DNA from: Nisaea denitrificans DSM 18348
GTDB taxonomy: Bacteria; Pseudomonadota; Alphaproteobacteria; Thalassobaculales; Thalassobaculaceae
Length of the DNA: 64,000 bases
Reading direction: 5' to 3'
NCBI RefSeq assembly: GCF_000426505.1
Contig: NZ_AUFM01000011.1
Coordinates: 1,922,001-1,986,000 of the forward strand
Numbering within the stretch: the stretch's first letter is position 1; the number at the start of each line of letters is the position of its first letter. The notes beneath the pieces were generated by a model. That model did no database searches. It was not told where the DNA came from and saw only the letters and a list, made by a program, of their open reading frames with translations. Both the position numbers and the translations under genes were made by a program. Below, one piece after another: positions 25,327-34,014 of this stretch.

Positions 25327-26816
25327 CGGATTGGCTGGTTCTTACCGAAGGTCGGAAGGATATCGACCAAGCCGATACGCAACACAAGGTGATGTCCGTG
25401 CGCGACTATCTCGCCGCACCCGCCCTGTTTGAACGCTCGCGCCCGGTCGTCATCAACGTGGCCCGCAGCTACGCCTACCAGAGCGCCGGCTATTACGCCT
25501 CACTGCTGGCCGAAGCGCGAGGCCATCGGGTTATGCCGAGCGTGCAGACCATGCTGGAGCTGTCACGCAAGAGCCTCTATGCGGCCTCAATGCCGGAACT
25601 TGAGGAAGCGCTGAACAAGGACCGTGCCCGCGCCGGAGACACCGGCGATGAAGGGTTCGAGTTCATCGTCGCCTTCGGCCGCCCGTCCCGGCAGGGTTAC
25701 GAGAAATTCGCCCGTCTTCTATTCGACTGGTACCGCTGCCCGGGCATCACCGTGAAAGTGGATGCCGGAGAGTGGGCCCGTATCCGGCATCTGAAGCCCC
25801 TCTCCCTGAAACGGATCAGTGCGGACAACAAGACCTTCCTGATCGAGGCAATGGATATTCATTGCCGGCGCTCCTGGTCCGGTCCGAAATCCAAGACCCC
25901 GCTGCGCTGGAGCCTCGCCGTTCTACATAACCCCAAGGAAGCTCTGCCCCCCTCGCAGCTCAAATCCTTGAAACGCATGGCGGCGGTCGGGGAGAAAATG
26001 GGCATCGAGGTAGAGCCTATCCAGAAGAAGGACCTGCCGCGTCTTGCCGAGTTCGACGCCCTGTTCATTCGGGAAACCACCTCGGTCAACGACCATACCT
26101 TCCGCTTCGCCCGCCGGGCGGAGCAGGAAGGCATGCCGGTGATCGACGACACGATGTCGATGATCCGCTGCACCAACAAGGTGTTCCTGAAGGAAAAGCT
26201 GGAAGCCGCCAGACTGCCTATCCCGAAGACTGTCGTGCTGTCTCCGTCCAGCGCTCTCTCGAAGGCGACCGACGCCATCGATTTCCCCATGGTGGTGAAA
26301 ATTCCGGACGGCTCATTCAGCCGGGGGGTGCACAAGGTTACCGATGCGGCACAACTGAAGGCGTTGACGACAGAGCTGTTCCGCAAAACTGACCTGTTGC
26401 TGGCACAGGAATTCATGCCGACGGACTTCGACTGGCGCGTCGGTGTGCTCGCCGGTGAGCCGCTCTTCGTCAGCAAATACCTGATGGCCCGCAAACACTG
26501 GCAGATCGTGCATCACCGCCCGGACGGTCAGGTTCGCGAGGGCGGGTTCGAGACCATGGCTATCGAAAAGGCCCCGTCGGAGGTCATCGATATCGCGGTG
26601 AAGGCCGCCGCCCTGATGGGCGACGGGCTCTACGGAGTCGATCTGAAGCAGAACGCGAACGGCGTGTTCGTCATCGAGGTCAACGATAACCCGAACCTGG
26701 ATACCGGCATCGAAGGCGCCTTCCTTGGCGACGAGCTATGGCGCCGGGTACTGTCATGGTTCCGGGACCGGCTGGAGCCAAAACCGGTTCCGGTGGCAGG
26801 TGCCAAGGCCCGCTAG
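25323..26816 (+). CDS. RimK-like ATP-grasp amidoligase with RLAN N-terminal domain
   Basis: This 497-residue protein has an N-terminal RLAN-type domain (about residues 1-190, starting [12 protein letters not shown]) and a C-terminal RimK-like ATP-grasp domain. Landmarks are [39 protein letters not shown] as nucleotide-binding part, [18 protein letters not shown], and metal ligands in [23 protein letters not shown]-grasp ligases join a carboxylate to an amine through an acyl phosphate, so it probably adds an amino acid or peptide to a carboxylate. It begins inside the stop of the fusion gene (ATGA), so the two act together. It ends overlapping the convergent chemoreceptor gene by four bases. 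Confidence 0.85.
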   Translation: MTDWLVLTEGRKDIDQADTQHKVMSVRDYLAAPALFERSRPVVINVARSYAYQSAGYYASLLAEARGHRVMPSVQTMLELSRKSLYAASMPELEEALNKDRARAGDTGDEGFEFIVAFGRPSRQGYEKFARLLFDWYRCPGITVKVDAGEWARIRHLKPLSLKRISADNKTFLIEAMDIHCRRSWSGPKSKTPLRWSLAVLHNPKEALPPSQLKSLKRMAAVGEKMGIEVEPIQKKDLPRLAEFDALFIRETTSVNDHTFRFARRAEQEGMPVIDDTMSMIRCTNKVFLKEKLEAARLPIPKTVVLSPSSALSKATDAIDFPMVVKIPDGSFSRGVHKVTDAAQLKALTTELFRKTDLLLAQEFMPTDFDWRVGVLAGEPLFVSKYLMARKHWQIVHHRPDGQVREGGFETMAIEKAPSEVIDIAVKAAALMGDGLYGVDLKQNANGVFVIEVNDNPNLDTGIEGAFLGDELWRRVLSWFRDRLEPKPVPVAGAKAR

Positions 26817-28957
26817 GCGTTACGAACCTCGTCCAGGAACCGGCGTACAGTGTCGTTCAGCGTGTTCGACTGCTGGGCGACCTCGCGTGCTGTCTCCAGC
26901 ACCTGGCTGGCCGCGGCGCCGGTATCCTGCGCCCCTTCGGTCATGGAAGAGATATTGGCCGAGACCATCTGGGTGCCCTGCGCCGCTTCCTGAACGTTGC
27001 GGCTGATTTCATTGGTCGCCGAGTTCTGCTCCTCGACCGCCGAGGCAATCCCGGTTGCGATCTCGCTGACCCGGGCCACCGTCTCGGAAATCGTCCGGAT
27101 GGCACTGACCGCGCTGGTCGTCTCTGACTGCATTGCCGAAATCTGCGTAGTGATCTCCTCGGTTGCCTTGGCCGTCTGGGTCGCCAGGTTTTTCACCTCG
27201 GAGGCCACCACCGCAAAGCCTTTGCCGGCCTCACCGGCACGGGCGGCCTCGATGGTGGCATTCAGGGCCAGCAGATTGGTCTGCTCGGCAATATCGTTGA
27301 TCAACCCGACGATCTCGCCGACCTTCTGGGCCGCCTGATCGAGGCCGACGACAGACTCGCGGGTATGCTCCGCCTGCTGGGATGCTTCCGCGCTGATCCG
27401 GGTGGATTCGCTGACCTGCTGGCCGATTTCCCGGATCGAGGAAGCAAGTTGTTCCGCCGCCGCTGCGACCATGTCCACGTTGGAGGAGGCCTCACCGGAC
27501 GCCGCCGCGACTGATTCCGCCTGAGTCTCGGTATTGCCGGCGATTTTGGTCATGGATTGCGCGGTGGCATCAAGCTCGGTAGTCGCACTGGCGACACTGC
27601 GAAGGGCTTCGCTGACCGCGTTGTCGAAGATCTCGGTAATCTCCTCGATCCGCCGGGACCGGGCTTCGCGCTGCTCGCGGGCCTTCTCCTGCTCGGCCTG
27701 CATTTCCTCGTTCTTGATCATGTTCGCTCGGAACACTTCCACGGATTCTGCCATCTGCCCGATCTCGTCGCCGCGTCCGGTACCGGGAATCTCGACACTG
27801 AGATCGCCTTCGGAGAGAGACCGCATCACCCCGGTCATCTGTACCACCGGCCGCAAAGCCGTGCGCGCCGTCGTGTAGCCGATCCCGGCCAGCAGCAGAA
27901 ACATCACCACACCGACCGCGGCAAGGATGTTCCGCATGTCCTGCACCGGCCCGAGAATTTCGGCCTCGCTCATCTCTCCGAGCACAGCCCAGCGCACGCC
28001 CTCGAATTCCAGCGGCTTGAAGACCGAATAGACCGGCTCTCCGAGATAGTTGCTTTCCTGAACCGTACCTTCCTCTCCTGCCAGCGCCTTTCCGGCAGCA
28101 TCGGTGTTTGCTTCCGCCGTCAGAATGGCATCGGCACCCGAAACACGGGAGCTGCTGCGCAACAGCATGTCGGCTCCGACCAGGATGGTCTCGCCGGTTT
28201 CCCCCATGCCGGAGGTATCCCGCATCAGCCGGTCGATCATTTCGGCTGGAATATGGATCACCAGACCGCCGGCGAACTCCCCGCGGACAAATAGCGGCGT
28301 TGCGATGAAAGCCGTCGGCCCGTCGGCACGCGGCGCATAGCCGTGGAAGTCAGTCATCACGACCTGACCCGGCTCGGGGTTTTCCGACAGCTTGGCAAAG
28401 ACCGTCGCCAGTTCCGTGTCTTTCGCCGGGCCTTCCGCCAGGCTGGTCGCGTAATCCGCTGCTTTGAGAACGCTGTAGACAATATTGCCGTCGGAATCGA
28501 TCAGCATCACATCGGCATAGCCGCGGCTTTCCTGCAGCTTGCGGAACCAGGGGTGGTTTTCGCCGTGATACTTGGAGTAGCCAGAGCCGTCTTCGGCAAG
28601 ATCCAGGAGCTGCTTGCTGCCCTCCGGATTTGGGTTGTCCTCGATATAGAGCTTCTGCAGCGTCTCCGTCGGGTCGCCTTTCCGGGCAAACAGCCGGAAG
28701 CCGAACTTGAACCCGTTCAACGCCTTTTCCGTCCCGCTGTTCGCGGCAACGATCTGCATGTCGTCACGAATGGTGTCCAGCAGCGTCCTGAGGGCAACGA
28801 CCCGCGCCACCGACAGGGCCTCCAGTTGATCGACCGCCCGTTTTTCCAACTGAGTCGCTGACAGGAAATAGCTTACGGACGCCACCATCAGGATGGACAG
28901 CGCGGTAGCAATTCCGACAAGCGCCGGAATTTTTGCCGATAGATTGATATTTTTCAC
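26813..28957 (-). CDS. Methyl-accepting chemotaxis protein with Cache-type sensor
   Basis: This protein of about 714 residues has a first membrane helix (residues 8-30), a periplasmic region of roughly 310 residues with Cache-like features ([17 protein letters not shown], and [16 protein letters not shown]), and a second helix (about 340-360). A HAMP domain and a signalling domain with the hairpin [20 protein letters not shown] and [15 protein letters not shown] follow. The start is the GTG at 28957 (VKNINLSAK); an upstream TTG would add five residues. It is a membrane receptor for chemotaxis; its ligand is unknown. No che genes are near. Confidence 0.88.
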   Translation of the reverse strand: MKNINLSAKIPALVGIATALSILMVASVSYFLSATQLEKRAVDQLEALSVARVVALRTLLDTIRDDMQIVAANSGTEKALNGFKFGFRLFARKGDPTETLQKLYIEDNPNPEGSKQLLDLAEDGSGYSKYHGENHPWFRKLQESRGYADVMLIDSDGNIVYSVLKAADYATSLAEGPAKDTELATVFAKLSENPEPGQVVMTDFHGYAPRADGPTAFIATPLFVRGEFAGGLVIHIPAEMIDRLMRDTSGMGETGETILVGADMLLRSSSRVSGADAILTAEANTDAAGKALAGEEGTVQESNYLGEPVYSVFKPLEFEGVRWAVLGEMSEAEILGPVQDMRNILAAVGVVMFLLLAGIGYTTARTALRPVVQMTGVMRSLSEGDLSVEIPGTGRGDEIGQMAESVEVFRANMIKNEEMQAEQEKAREQREARSRRIEEITEIFDNAVSEALRSVASATTELDATAQSMTKIAGNTETQAESVAAASGEASSNVDMVAAAAEQLASSIREIGQQVSESTRISAEASQQAEHTRESVVGLDQAAQKVGEIVGLINDIAEQTNLLALNATIEAARAGEAGKGFAVVASEVKNLATQTAKATEEITTQISAMQSETTSAVSAIRTISETVARVSEIATGIASAVEEQNSATNEISRNVQEAAQGTQMVSANISSMTEGAQDTGAAASQVLETAREVAQQSNTLNDTVRRFLDEVRNA

Positions 28958-29175
28958 GTATTCCAACCCCAAGGACTTTATTTTTTTCGATCTAGAAGAT
29001 TTTCTGAAATTATTTCAACTAAAACCTCAACCACCACCTTCACGAGAACTACTAAATTCGAAAAAAACACCCCAAATCGCCGCGATCGCAAACAAGATTT
29101 TGAATTTGTTTCAAAATTTATTTAATTATTCAAGAGGAACAGCAGGCCAAAACGGAAAAACCAAGCGTGAATTCG

Positions 29176-30138
29176 CTATTCGTCGTTCCGTTTCGCTTCC
29201 GACGGCGCATGGCCATAGATCCGGCGGTAGGCGGTGGCGAAATTCGCGGCTGATGTGTATCCGGCGATATGGGCCGCCTGCTGGATGGGCAGGTGCTCTT
29301 CGATCAGGGCCCTCCGGGCAAGGTCGAGGCGGGACCGCCTGAGGTGGTCGACCACAGTGACCCCGTGGGCCTCCTTGAAGACCCGCTGCATTGTACTCAC
29401 GCTCATGCCATTGGCGGCCGCGATTGAGCTCAGGGTCAGTGCCGCCTCCAGATTGTCCGCGATATAGCGATGCAGCAACGCCGCGCGGTCGCTGTCATCC
29501 GAAAGCGCCGCCGGCTGATCGATGCAGGCAAAGGCATCACGCAAAACCCCGAGGGCGAGCATTTCAAGCGAAAGACGGTTCAGCAATCCGTCGCTGCCGA
29601 GGCATTCCAGTAACTTGCGGGCGCCACGCGCCGTGTCAGCCGAGGGATGCCAAGCATGGACATCGAGATGGGATTCTGCAAATCGCCGGACAGCATGATC
29701 CTGGTCCGTATCCCGGCCGAGAAATTCCTCGATCCAGCTTTTATTGACCGAGACGTTGACCTTCTTGACGCTCTGGCCCGACCGGATGGTGCGCCGCAGA
29801 AGCGCGGGTCTGGCGACGGACCAGATGAGCCCGCCCGCCTGCGCACCGTCAGGAACGGACAGATCGAGCTCGACACCGTCGATCGCCGCCGCAGGCGCTC
29901 CCGCGAAAACAATGGAAACCGAAACCTGCGGCTCAAGACGGAGCTCCGTCACCGTATCGCTCTGCTCGACCGCGTCTGTCGCGTGGATATGCAGACCGGA
30001 CCGGAAGCTCTCGACAAAGAAATCGCCCCGCAGCATAGCCGGCGCTTCTTCTCCGGTGCTCCCGAGCATCCGGTAGAAGCTCGCGTCCGCTTTTACCTGG
30101 CGGGACAGGTCTTCGAAACTGAGGTCTGCATCAAGCAT
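29176..30138 (-). CDS. AraC-family regulator, PchR-like, next to a siderophore receptor
   Basis: This 320-residue protein has a C-terminal double helix-turn-helix (LTLSSIAAANGMSVSTMQRVF, shown only in part, and QQAAHIAGYTSAANFATAYR) and an N-terminal effector domain with the general layout of PchR-type ferri-siderophore regulators. The ATG at 30138 gives the family's usual length. A TTG at 30219 would extend it by 27 non-family-like residues across the regulatory site. The gene is divergent from the siderophore receptor and probably activates it with the imported ferri-siderophore as co-inducer; the palindromes at 30204-30238 lie between them. Confidence 0.82.
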   Translation of the reverse strand: MLDADLSFEDLSRQVKADASFYRMLGSTGEEAPAMLRGDFFVESFRSGLHIHATDAVEQSDTVTELRLEPQVSVSIVFAGAPAAAIDGVELDLSVPDGAQAGGLIWSVARPALLRRTIRSGQSVKKVNVSVNKSWIEEFLGRDTDQDHAVRRFAESHLDVHAWHPSADTARGARKLLECLGSDGLLNRLSLEMLALGVLRDAFACIDQPAALSDDSDRAALLHRYIADNLEAALTLSSIAAANGMSVSTMQRVFKEAHGVTVVDHLRRSRLDLARRALIEEHLPIQQAAHIAGYTSAANFATAYRRIYGHAPSEAKRNDE

Positions 30139-30203
30139 CGGGACAACCTGCCGGTGGCGAGACAATAGGCTCTGACCAGCGAACAAACGGGATTGACGAT
30201 CGT

Positions 30204-30238
30204 GCAAATGATCGATCAATTGCGAATGATTGTCAATT
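30204..30238. promoter_or_regulatory. Two overlapping palindromes, one Fur-like, in the divergent promoter
   Basis: The first palindrome, GCAAATGATCGATCAATTGC at 30204-30223, pairs at nine of ten positions. The second, AATTGCGAATGATTGTCAATT at 30218-30238, pairs at eight of ten and has the TGCgAATgATT half typical of alphaproteobacterial Fur boxes (compare those at 43104 and 46268). The receptor starts 53 bases to the right. The first site could be for the AraC regulator or a second Fur dimer. Confidence 0.6.
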
Positions 30239-30290
30239 TCAGATACCGAGAGATCATGCTTTACAAGACCTTTGGGGGATAGTTCAAACC

Positions 30291-32438
30291 ATGGTTTACG
30301 CTCGGAAAAGCGAAGACTGCAATCGGCGCATAATGCGGGCGCTCCTGCTCGGCTCTGCCATGGCGAGCGTCATTACGCTCTCAGGCGTGGCCCAGGCCCA
30401 GCAAGCCGGCGGCAAGCCGGTTGTTCTCGACAGCATCGTGGTCGAAGGCGATCCGGGCGTGGTCACCGAGGATACCGGCTCCTATGCGGCCAGCCGGTCC
30501 ACGGTCGGTTACAAGCAGCCGACGGACATCCGGGAAATCCCGCAGACCGTCAACGTCCTGACCCGGCAACGGCTGGACGACCAGAACATCACCACGCTGG
30601 AAGAAGCCGGATATCTGCTGCCGAATGTGACTACGGCAACCGGCAATGGCTTCGATGGCTCGCTCTATTCCCGTGGCCACGAGGTCTTCACCTACAATAT
30701 CGACGGTGCCCCGCGGCCGTTCCTCAGCCTTTACGGCACCGCCCCGGATCTTATCTTCTTCGACCGTGTCGAAGTGCTGTCCGGGCCGTCCGGCGTGTTC
30801 CAGGGATCGGGCGAGCCGGTCGGCACCGTCAACCTTGTGCGCAAGCGGCCGACCGGTCAGAACGCCGGCCGGGTGACGGGGATCGCTGGCAGCGACGAGC
30901 ATTTCCGTGCCGAGACAGATCTGCAGGCCGCCGCCGGGGACGACAAGCAGCTGCGCGGCCGGATCATCGGCTATGGCCATACCAAAGGCTCCTATCTCGA
31001 CATTGCCGAGCAGGAAAAGGGCGGCGGTTACGGAACCCTCGAATACGACCTGACGGACAAGCTGACGGTTTCCTTCGGCGGCATCCACGAGAGCGAGGAC
31101 ACGGTCTCGATGAGCGGCCAGCCGACCTATTCGGACGGCTCTTTCCTCAACGTTCCGGTGGAAACCTTCTTCGGCGCGCCCTGGGCGCAGCGCGAGGTCA
31201 ACACCGCCGAAGGTTTCGCGGAAGGCGAATATGCCTTCGATAACGGCGGCGTCTTCAAGGTGACGAGCCGGGTCTACAACCGGGACACCAACATCAAGAA
31301 CGCCCTGGCCTCGACCGCGGTCGACCCGGCCACCGGCGATTTCACCATGTTTGTGTTCGCCCGCCGGTTCGACGAGGTATCGTCCTATGTCGACGCGAAC
31401 TATTCCGCACCGTTCAGCTTCTTCGGACGGCGCAGCGAGTTCTCGGTTGGCACAGACTACCGGCGTTCCGAGCAGGACATGAAGCAGAATTTCGACTTCT
31501 CGCTGGGCACACAGAACATCAACACCTTCGATCCCTACAGCCTGACCGAGCCCGACATCACCTATCCGGGCGTCGGCCCCGGCTTTCGTCTGAACACGGA
31601 GACGGAGAACAACGAATATGGCGGCTACGGCTATACCCGCCTGCAAGTCTATGACGGCCTCAACCTGACACTTGGCGGCCGCTATACGAGCTATGACAGC
31701 GATACGCTGGATACCGGCCGGTCGACCAAGACCAGCATCACCGAGAACGAGTTCGTGCCGATGGTCGGCCTGAGCTACGACATCGTGCCGGAAGCGACGG
31801 TCTATACGAGCTATTCCGAGATCTTCCAGCCCCAGAGCGAACAGCAGGCCGACGGCTCACAGGTCGAGCCGGTCCGCGGGCGCCAGGTCGAGATCGGCAC
31901 CAAGGTCTCGCTGTTCGACGGCTTCCTGAACGGTCAGGCCTCTGTCTACTGGCTGCAGGACGAGAACCGGGCGATCAGCGATCCGAACAATACCGGCTCC
32001 TTCATCGCCTCCCAGGAAGAAGACACGCATGGCTTCGAGCTGTCAGTTACCGGCAGCCCCTATCCGGGCCTCGAGCTCAGCGCCGGTTACAGCTATGTCG
32101 ACACGGATCTTGAAACCGACCCGACACCGGCGCATAGCGGCGTGATCTGGGGCCGGTATACCTTCCTCGACGGCGCGCTGGAGAATCTCTATATCGGCGC
32201 CGGCGTTCAGGCGGTCGGTGAGTTCGAAGCCGTGAGCAGCGGCGTCAAGATCGATGCCCCAGGCTATGCCGTCGTGAATGCGTCGGCCGGGTACCCGATC
32301 AACGAGAACTTTGAAGTCGGTCTGTTCGTTAAAAACCTGCTGGATCATGAATATGTCGAACGTGTGAATACGACGGCACGCGGCGTCTTTTACGGCGATC
32401 CGCTGACCGCGACGCTCAGGCTTACCGGCAAATTTTAA
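30291..32438 (+). CDS. TonB-dependent ferric siderophore receptor
   Basis: This 715-residue outer-membrane receptor has a signal peptide (ALLLGSAMASVITLSGVAQAQ), a TonB-box-like stretch (VLDSIVVEG), a plug domain (REIPQTVNVLTRQRLDDQN, YSRGHEVFTYNIDGAPRP, DRVEVLSGPSGVFQGSGEP) and a C-terminal beta-barrel that ends in LTATLRLTGKF with terminal Phe. The plug is of the FhuE/FpvA/FecA siderophore class. It needs the TonB-ExbBD complex, which is encoded at 43171-45733. It lies divergent to the AraC regulator and downstream of a Fur-like box. The Met-Arg at residues 14-16 is an alternative start giving a cleaner signal peptide. Confidence 0.88.
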   Translation: MVYARKSEDCNRRIMRALLLGSAMASVITLSGVAQAQQAGGKPVVLDSIVVEGDPGVVTEDTGSYAASRSTVGYKQPTDIREIPQTVNVLTRQRLDDQNITTLEEAGYLLPNVTTATGNGFDGSLYSRGHEVFTYNIDGAPRPFLSLYGTAPDLIFFDRVEVLSGPSGVFQGSGEPVGTVNLVRKRPTGQNAGRVTGIAGSDEHFRAETDLQAAAGDDKQLRGRIIGYGHTKGSYLDIAEQEKGGGYGTLEYDLTDKLTVSFGGIHESEDTVSMSGQPTYSDGSFLNVPVETFFGAPWAQREVNTAEGFAEGEYAFDNGGVFKVTSRVYNRDTNIKNALASTAVDPATGDFTMFVFARRFDEVSSYVDANYSAPFSFFGRRSEFSVGTDYRRSEQDMKQNFDFSLGTQNINTFDPYSLTEPDITYPGVGPGFRLNTETENNEYGGYGYTRLQVYDGLNLTLGGRYTSYDSDTLDTGRSTKTSITENEFVPMVGLSYDIVPEATVYTSYSEIFQPQSEQQADGSQVEPVRGRQVEIGTKVSLFDGFLNGQASVYWLQDENRAISDPNNTGSFIASQEEDTHGFELSVTGSPYPGLELSAGYSYVDTDLETDPTPAHSGVIWGRYTFLDGALENLYIGAGVQAVGEFEAVSSGVKIDAPGYAVVNASAGYPINENFEVGLFVKNLLDHEYVERVNTTARGVFYGDPLTATLRLTGKF

Positions 32439-32465
32439 GGGCACTGGATGCCTGACTCCTTGCCG

Positions 32466-32517
32466 CCCCGATCAGGGATACTGGCCATCGCGGACGGCTC
32501 TCCTGATCGGGGGAGCC
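32466..32517 (+). promoter_or_regulatory. Mutually exclusive hairpins between receptor and DUF2218 genes
   Basis: A perfect 11-base inverted repeat (CCCCGATCAGG at 32466-32476 with CCTGATCGGGG at 32502-32512) spans a 25-base loop. Its right arm is shared with a second hairpin (GGCTCTCC at 32496-32503 with GGGGAGCC at 32510-32517). The two cannot form together. There is no strong T-tract. The second hairpin alone would be an ordinary weak terminator after the receptor gene. Confidence 0.45.
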
Positions 32518-32612
32518 GCCCGCTGCCGGTTAAGACAAGAGCCAAACATGCAATCGACACCCGCCGCACACGAAGAACAATTCTGAACAAAATCAATAAT
32601 CTGGAGAGAATG

Positions 32613-32927
32613 ATGCCTTCCGCCCACGCCACCGTCCGCTCGGAAAAAGCCGGCCGTTACCTGGTCCAGCTCTGCAAGCATTTCGCCCACAAGATCCCGG
32701 CCACCTGGGAGGAAACGGACGGCAAGGACACCACGGGACATGCCGATTTCGGCATCGGCACCTGCGACATGACGGCAAGGGACGGCGCGCTTCTGCTTGC
32801 CTGCAACGCCCCCGACGAAGATGGGCTCGGCAAGGTGAAATATGTGCTGGAAGACCACATCGTCCGGTTCGGCTGGAAGGAAGAACTGAAGGTCGACTGG
32901 CAGGACGGCGCCCCCGCCGGAGCCTGA
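32613..32927 (+). CDS. DUF2218 domain protein
   Basis: This 104-residue protein matches the DUF2218 pattern: ATVRSEKAGRYLVQLCKHFAHKIP at the start, FGIGTCDMTA in the middle and LGKVKYVLEDHIVRFGWKEELKVDW at the end. It is cytoplasmic and of unknown biochemical role. Members of the family often sit beside iron and siderophore uptake genes, as here. A GGAGAG at 32603-32608 favours the second of two adjacent ATG codons. It follows the receptor on the same strand, behind the hairpins. Confidence 0.8.
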   Translation: MPSAHATVRSEKAGRYLVQLCKHFAHKIPATWEETDGKDTTGHADFGIGTCDMTARDGALLLACNAPDEDGLGKVKYVLEDHIVRFGWKEELKVDWQDGAPAGA

Positions 32928-32974
32928 CCGCCAGAGACCAGCCCCAGGTCAGCGGGCCAAGTCAGTGGGCCGGA

Positions 32975-33595
32975 TCAGCGCGTAAGGGGACGGAGCGCAT
33001 CCTGACTTGGGGCACTCTCGGCGACGGACGCGATGGTGTCGTAGGCATCCGACCAAGCGGCAAGTGCCGGATAGCTCTCCCGCCAGTCCGGCACCAGCCC
33101 GTAGAACTGCATCATGCCGAGCGCCGCCACGACGCAGAGCGCGTCGAAACTGATCGGCGGCGCGCCTGCGGGGGCTTTCAGTGTCGCGTTCAGATGGTCC
33201 AGACCGCGCCTGACCTGGATATCGGCCACCTCAAGCAGGGACCGGGACCGCTCCCCCTCGGCGCGCCTCATCTCGCGCGACCAGACCGTGACCACATCGA
33301 GAAAGGCGAGCGACTGCGCCTCTGCCGCCACGGCCTGCCAGTCGCCATAGGGCGCAACGGTCCGCTTGCCGGATTTCTCGTCCAGATAGCCGCAGATATG
33401 CCGCGCCTCCGAGAGCACGAGGTCGCCGTCCACCAGCAGCGGGATGCGCCCCAGCGGCGAGACCGGAATGACCGGGCTGTCCGGCGTCCGCAGCCCCACC
33501 CAATCGAGCTCCAGCGCATCGCCCAACCCGCTCTCGATCGCGGTAATCCGGCAGATCCGGGCATAGGGCGAATTGGGGGTGTAATAGAGCTTCAT
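32975..33595 (-). CDS. Glutathione S-transferase family protein
   Basis: This 206-residue protein has the thioredoxin-like N-terminal domain (MKLYYTPNSPYARICRITA, then RIPLLVDGDLVLSEARHICG with the glutathione-contacting LVLSEA turn) and an all-helical C-terminal domain. The possible catalytic residues are Ser9 or Tyr in TPNSPYA. The substrate is unknown. It is alone on the minus strand between the DUF2218 gene and the AT-rich region. Confidence 0.8.
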   Translation of the reverse strand: MKLYYTPNSPYARICRITAIESGLGDALELDWVGLRTPDSPVIPVSPLGRIPLLVDGDLVLSEARHICGYLDEKSGKRTVAPYGDWQAVAAEAQSLAFLDVVTVWSREMRRAEGERSRSLLEVADIQVRRGLDHLNATLKAPAGAPPISFDALCVVAALGMMQFYGLVPDWRESYPALAAWSDAYDTIASVAESAPSQDALRPLTR

Positions 33596-34014
33596 GGTGG
33601 CGGCCTCCTCCCGGTTTTATTATTGGGAGCCACCCTAGCGCAGACTGTTCCTTGTGGGAGGGACAAATGAGCGGGGGCGCGCGCGGCCTGACCGTCTCTC
33701 GGATCATCGAGGCCGAACCGGCGCGGTGACGGGTGGGGAGAGGACGCTAAAGGTCAGACTTAGGAGCCATGCGGCCATGCGCACTTCGGTCAGTTTCCAC
33801 TGATCCTGACGGTTCACTTCAAGAAGATCACTGTATCCAATTTGCGAATTTTTGCTTCTCTCCAACATACTGAAAGCTTTTGGTTCATTGGATATGACAC
33901 CCGCTTACAGCCAACCCGACCGACAATTTATGCTTAATAGGCTCTAGTGAAACACCCGCCATGAGTGGATAACTTATTTGCATTCATAACCAATGACCTT
34001 CAGAGAGTATCTTC
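33596..34014. other. Intergenic region leading to the AT-rich ATPase gene
   Basis: This gap of 419 bases changes from GC-rich sequence near 33720 to AT-rich sequence after about 33820, which fits the left boundary of an acquired segment. No integrase, tRNA or clear direct repeat was found. The AT-rich part (33830-34014) probably contains the promoter of the ATPase gene. No small gene is convincing. Confidence 0.5.
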
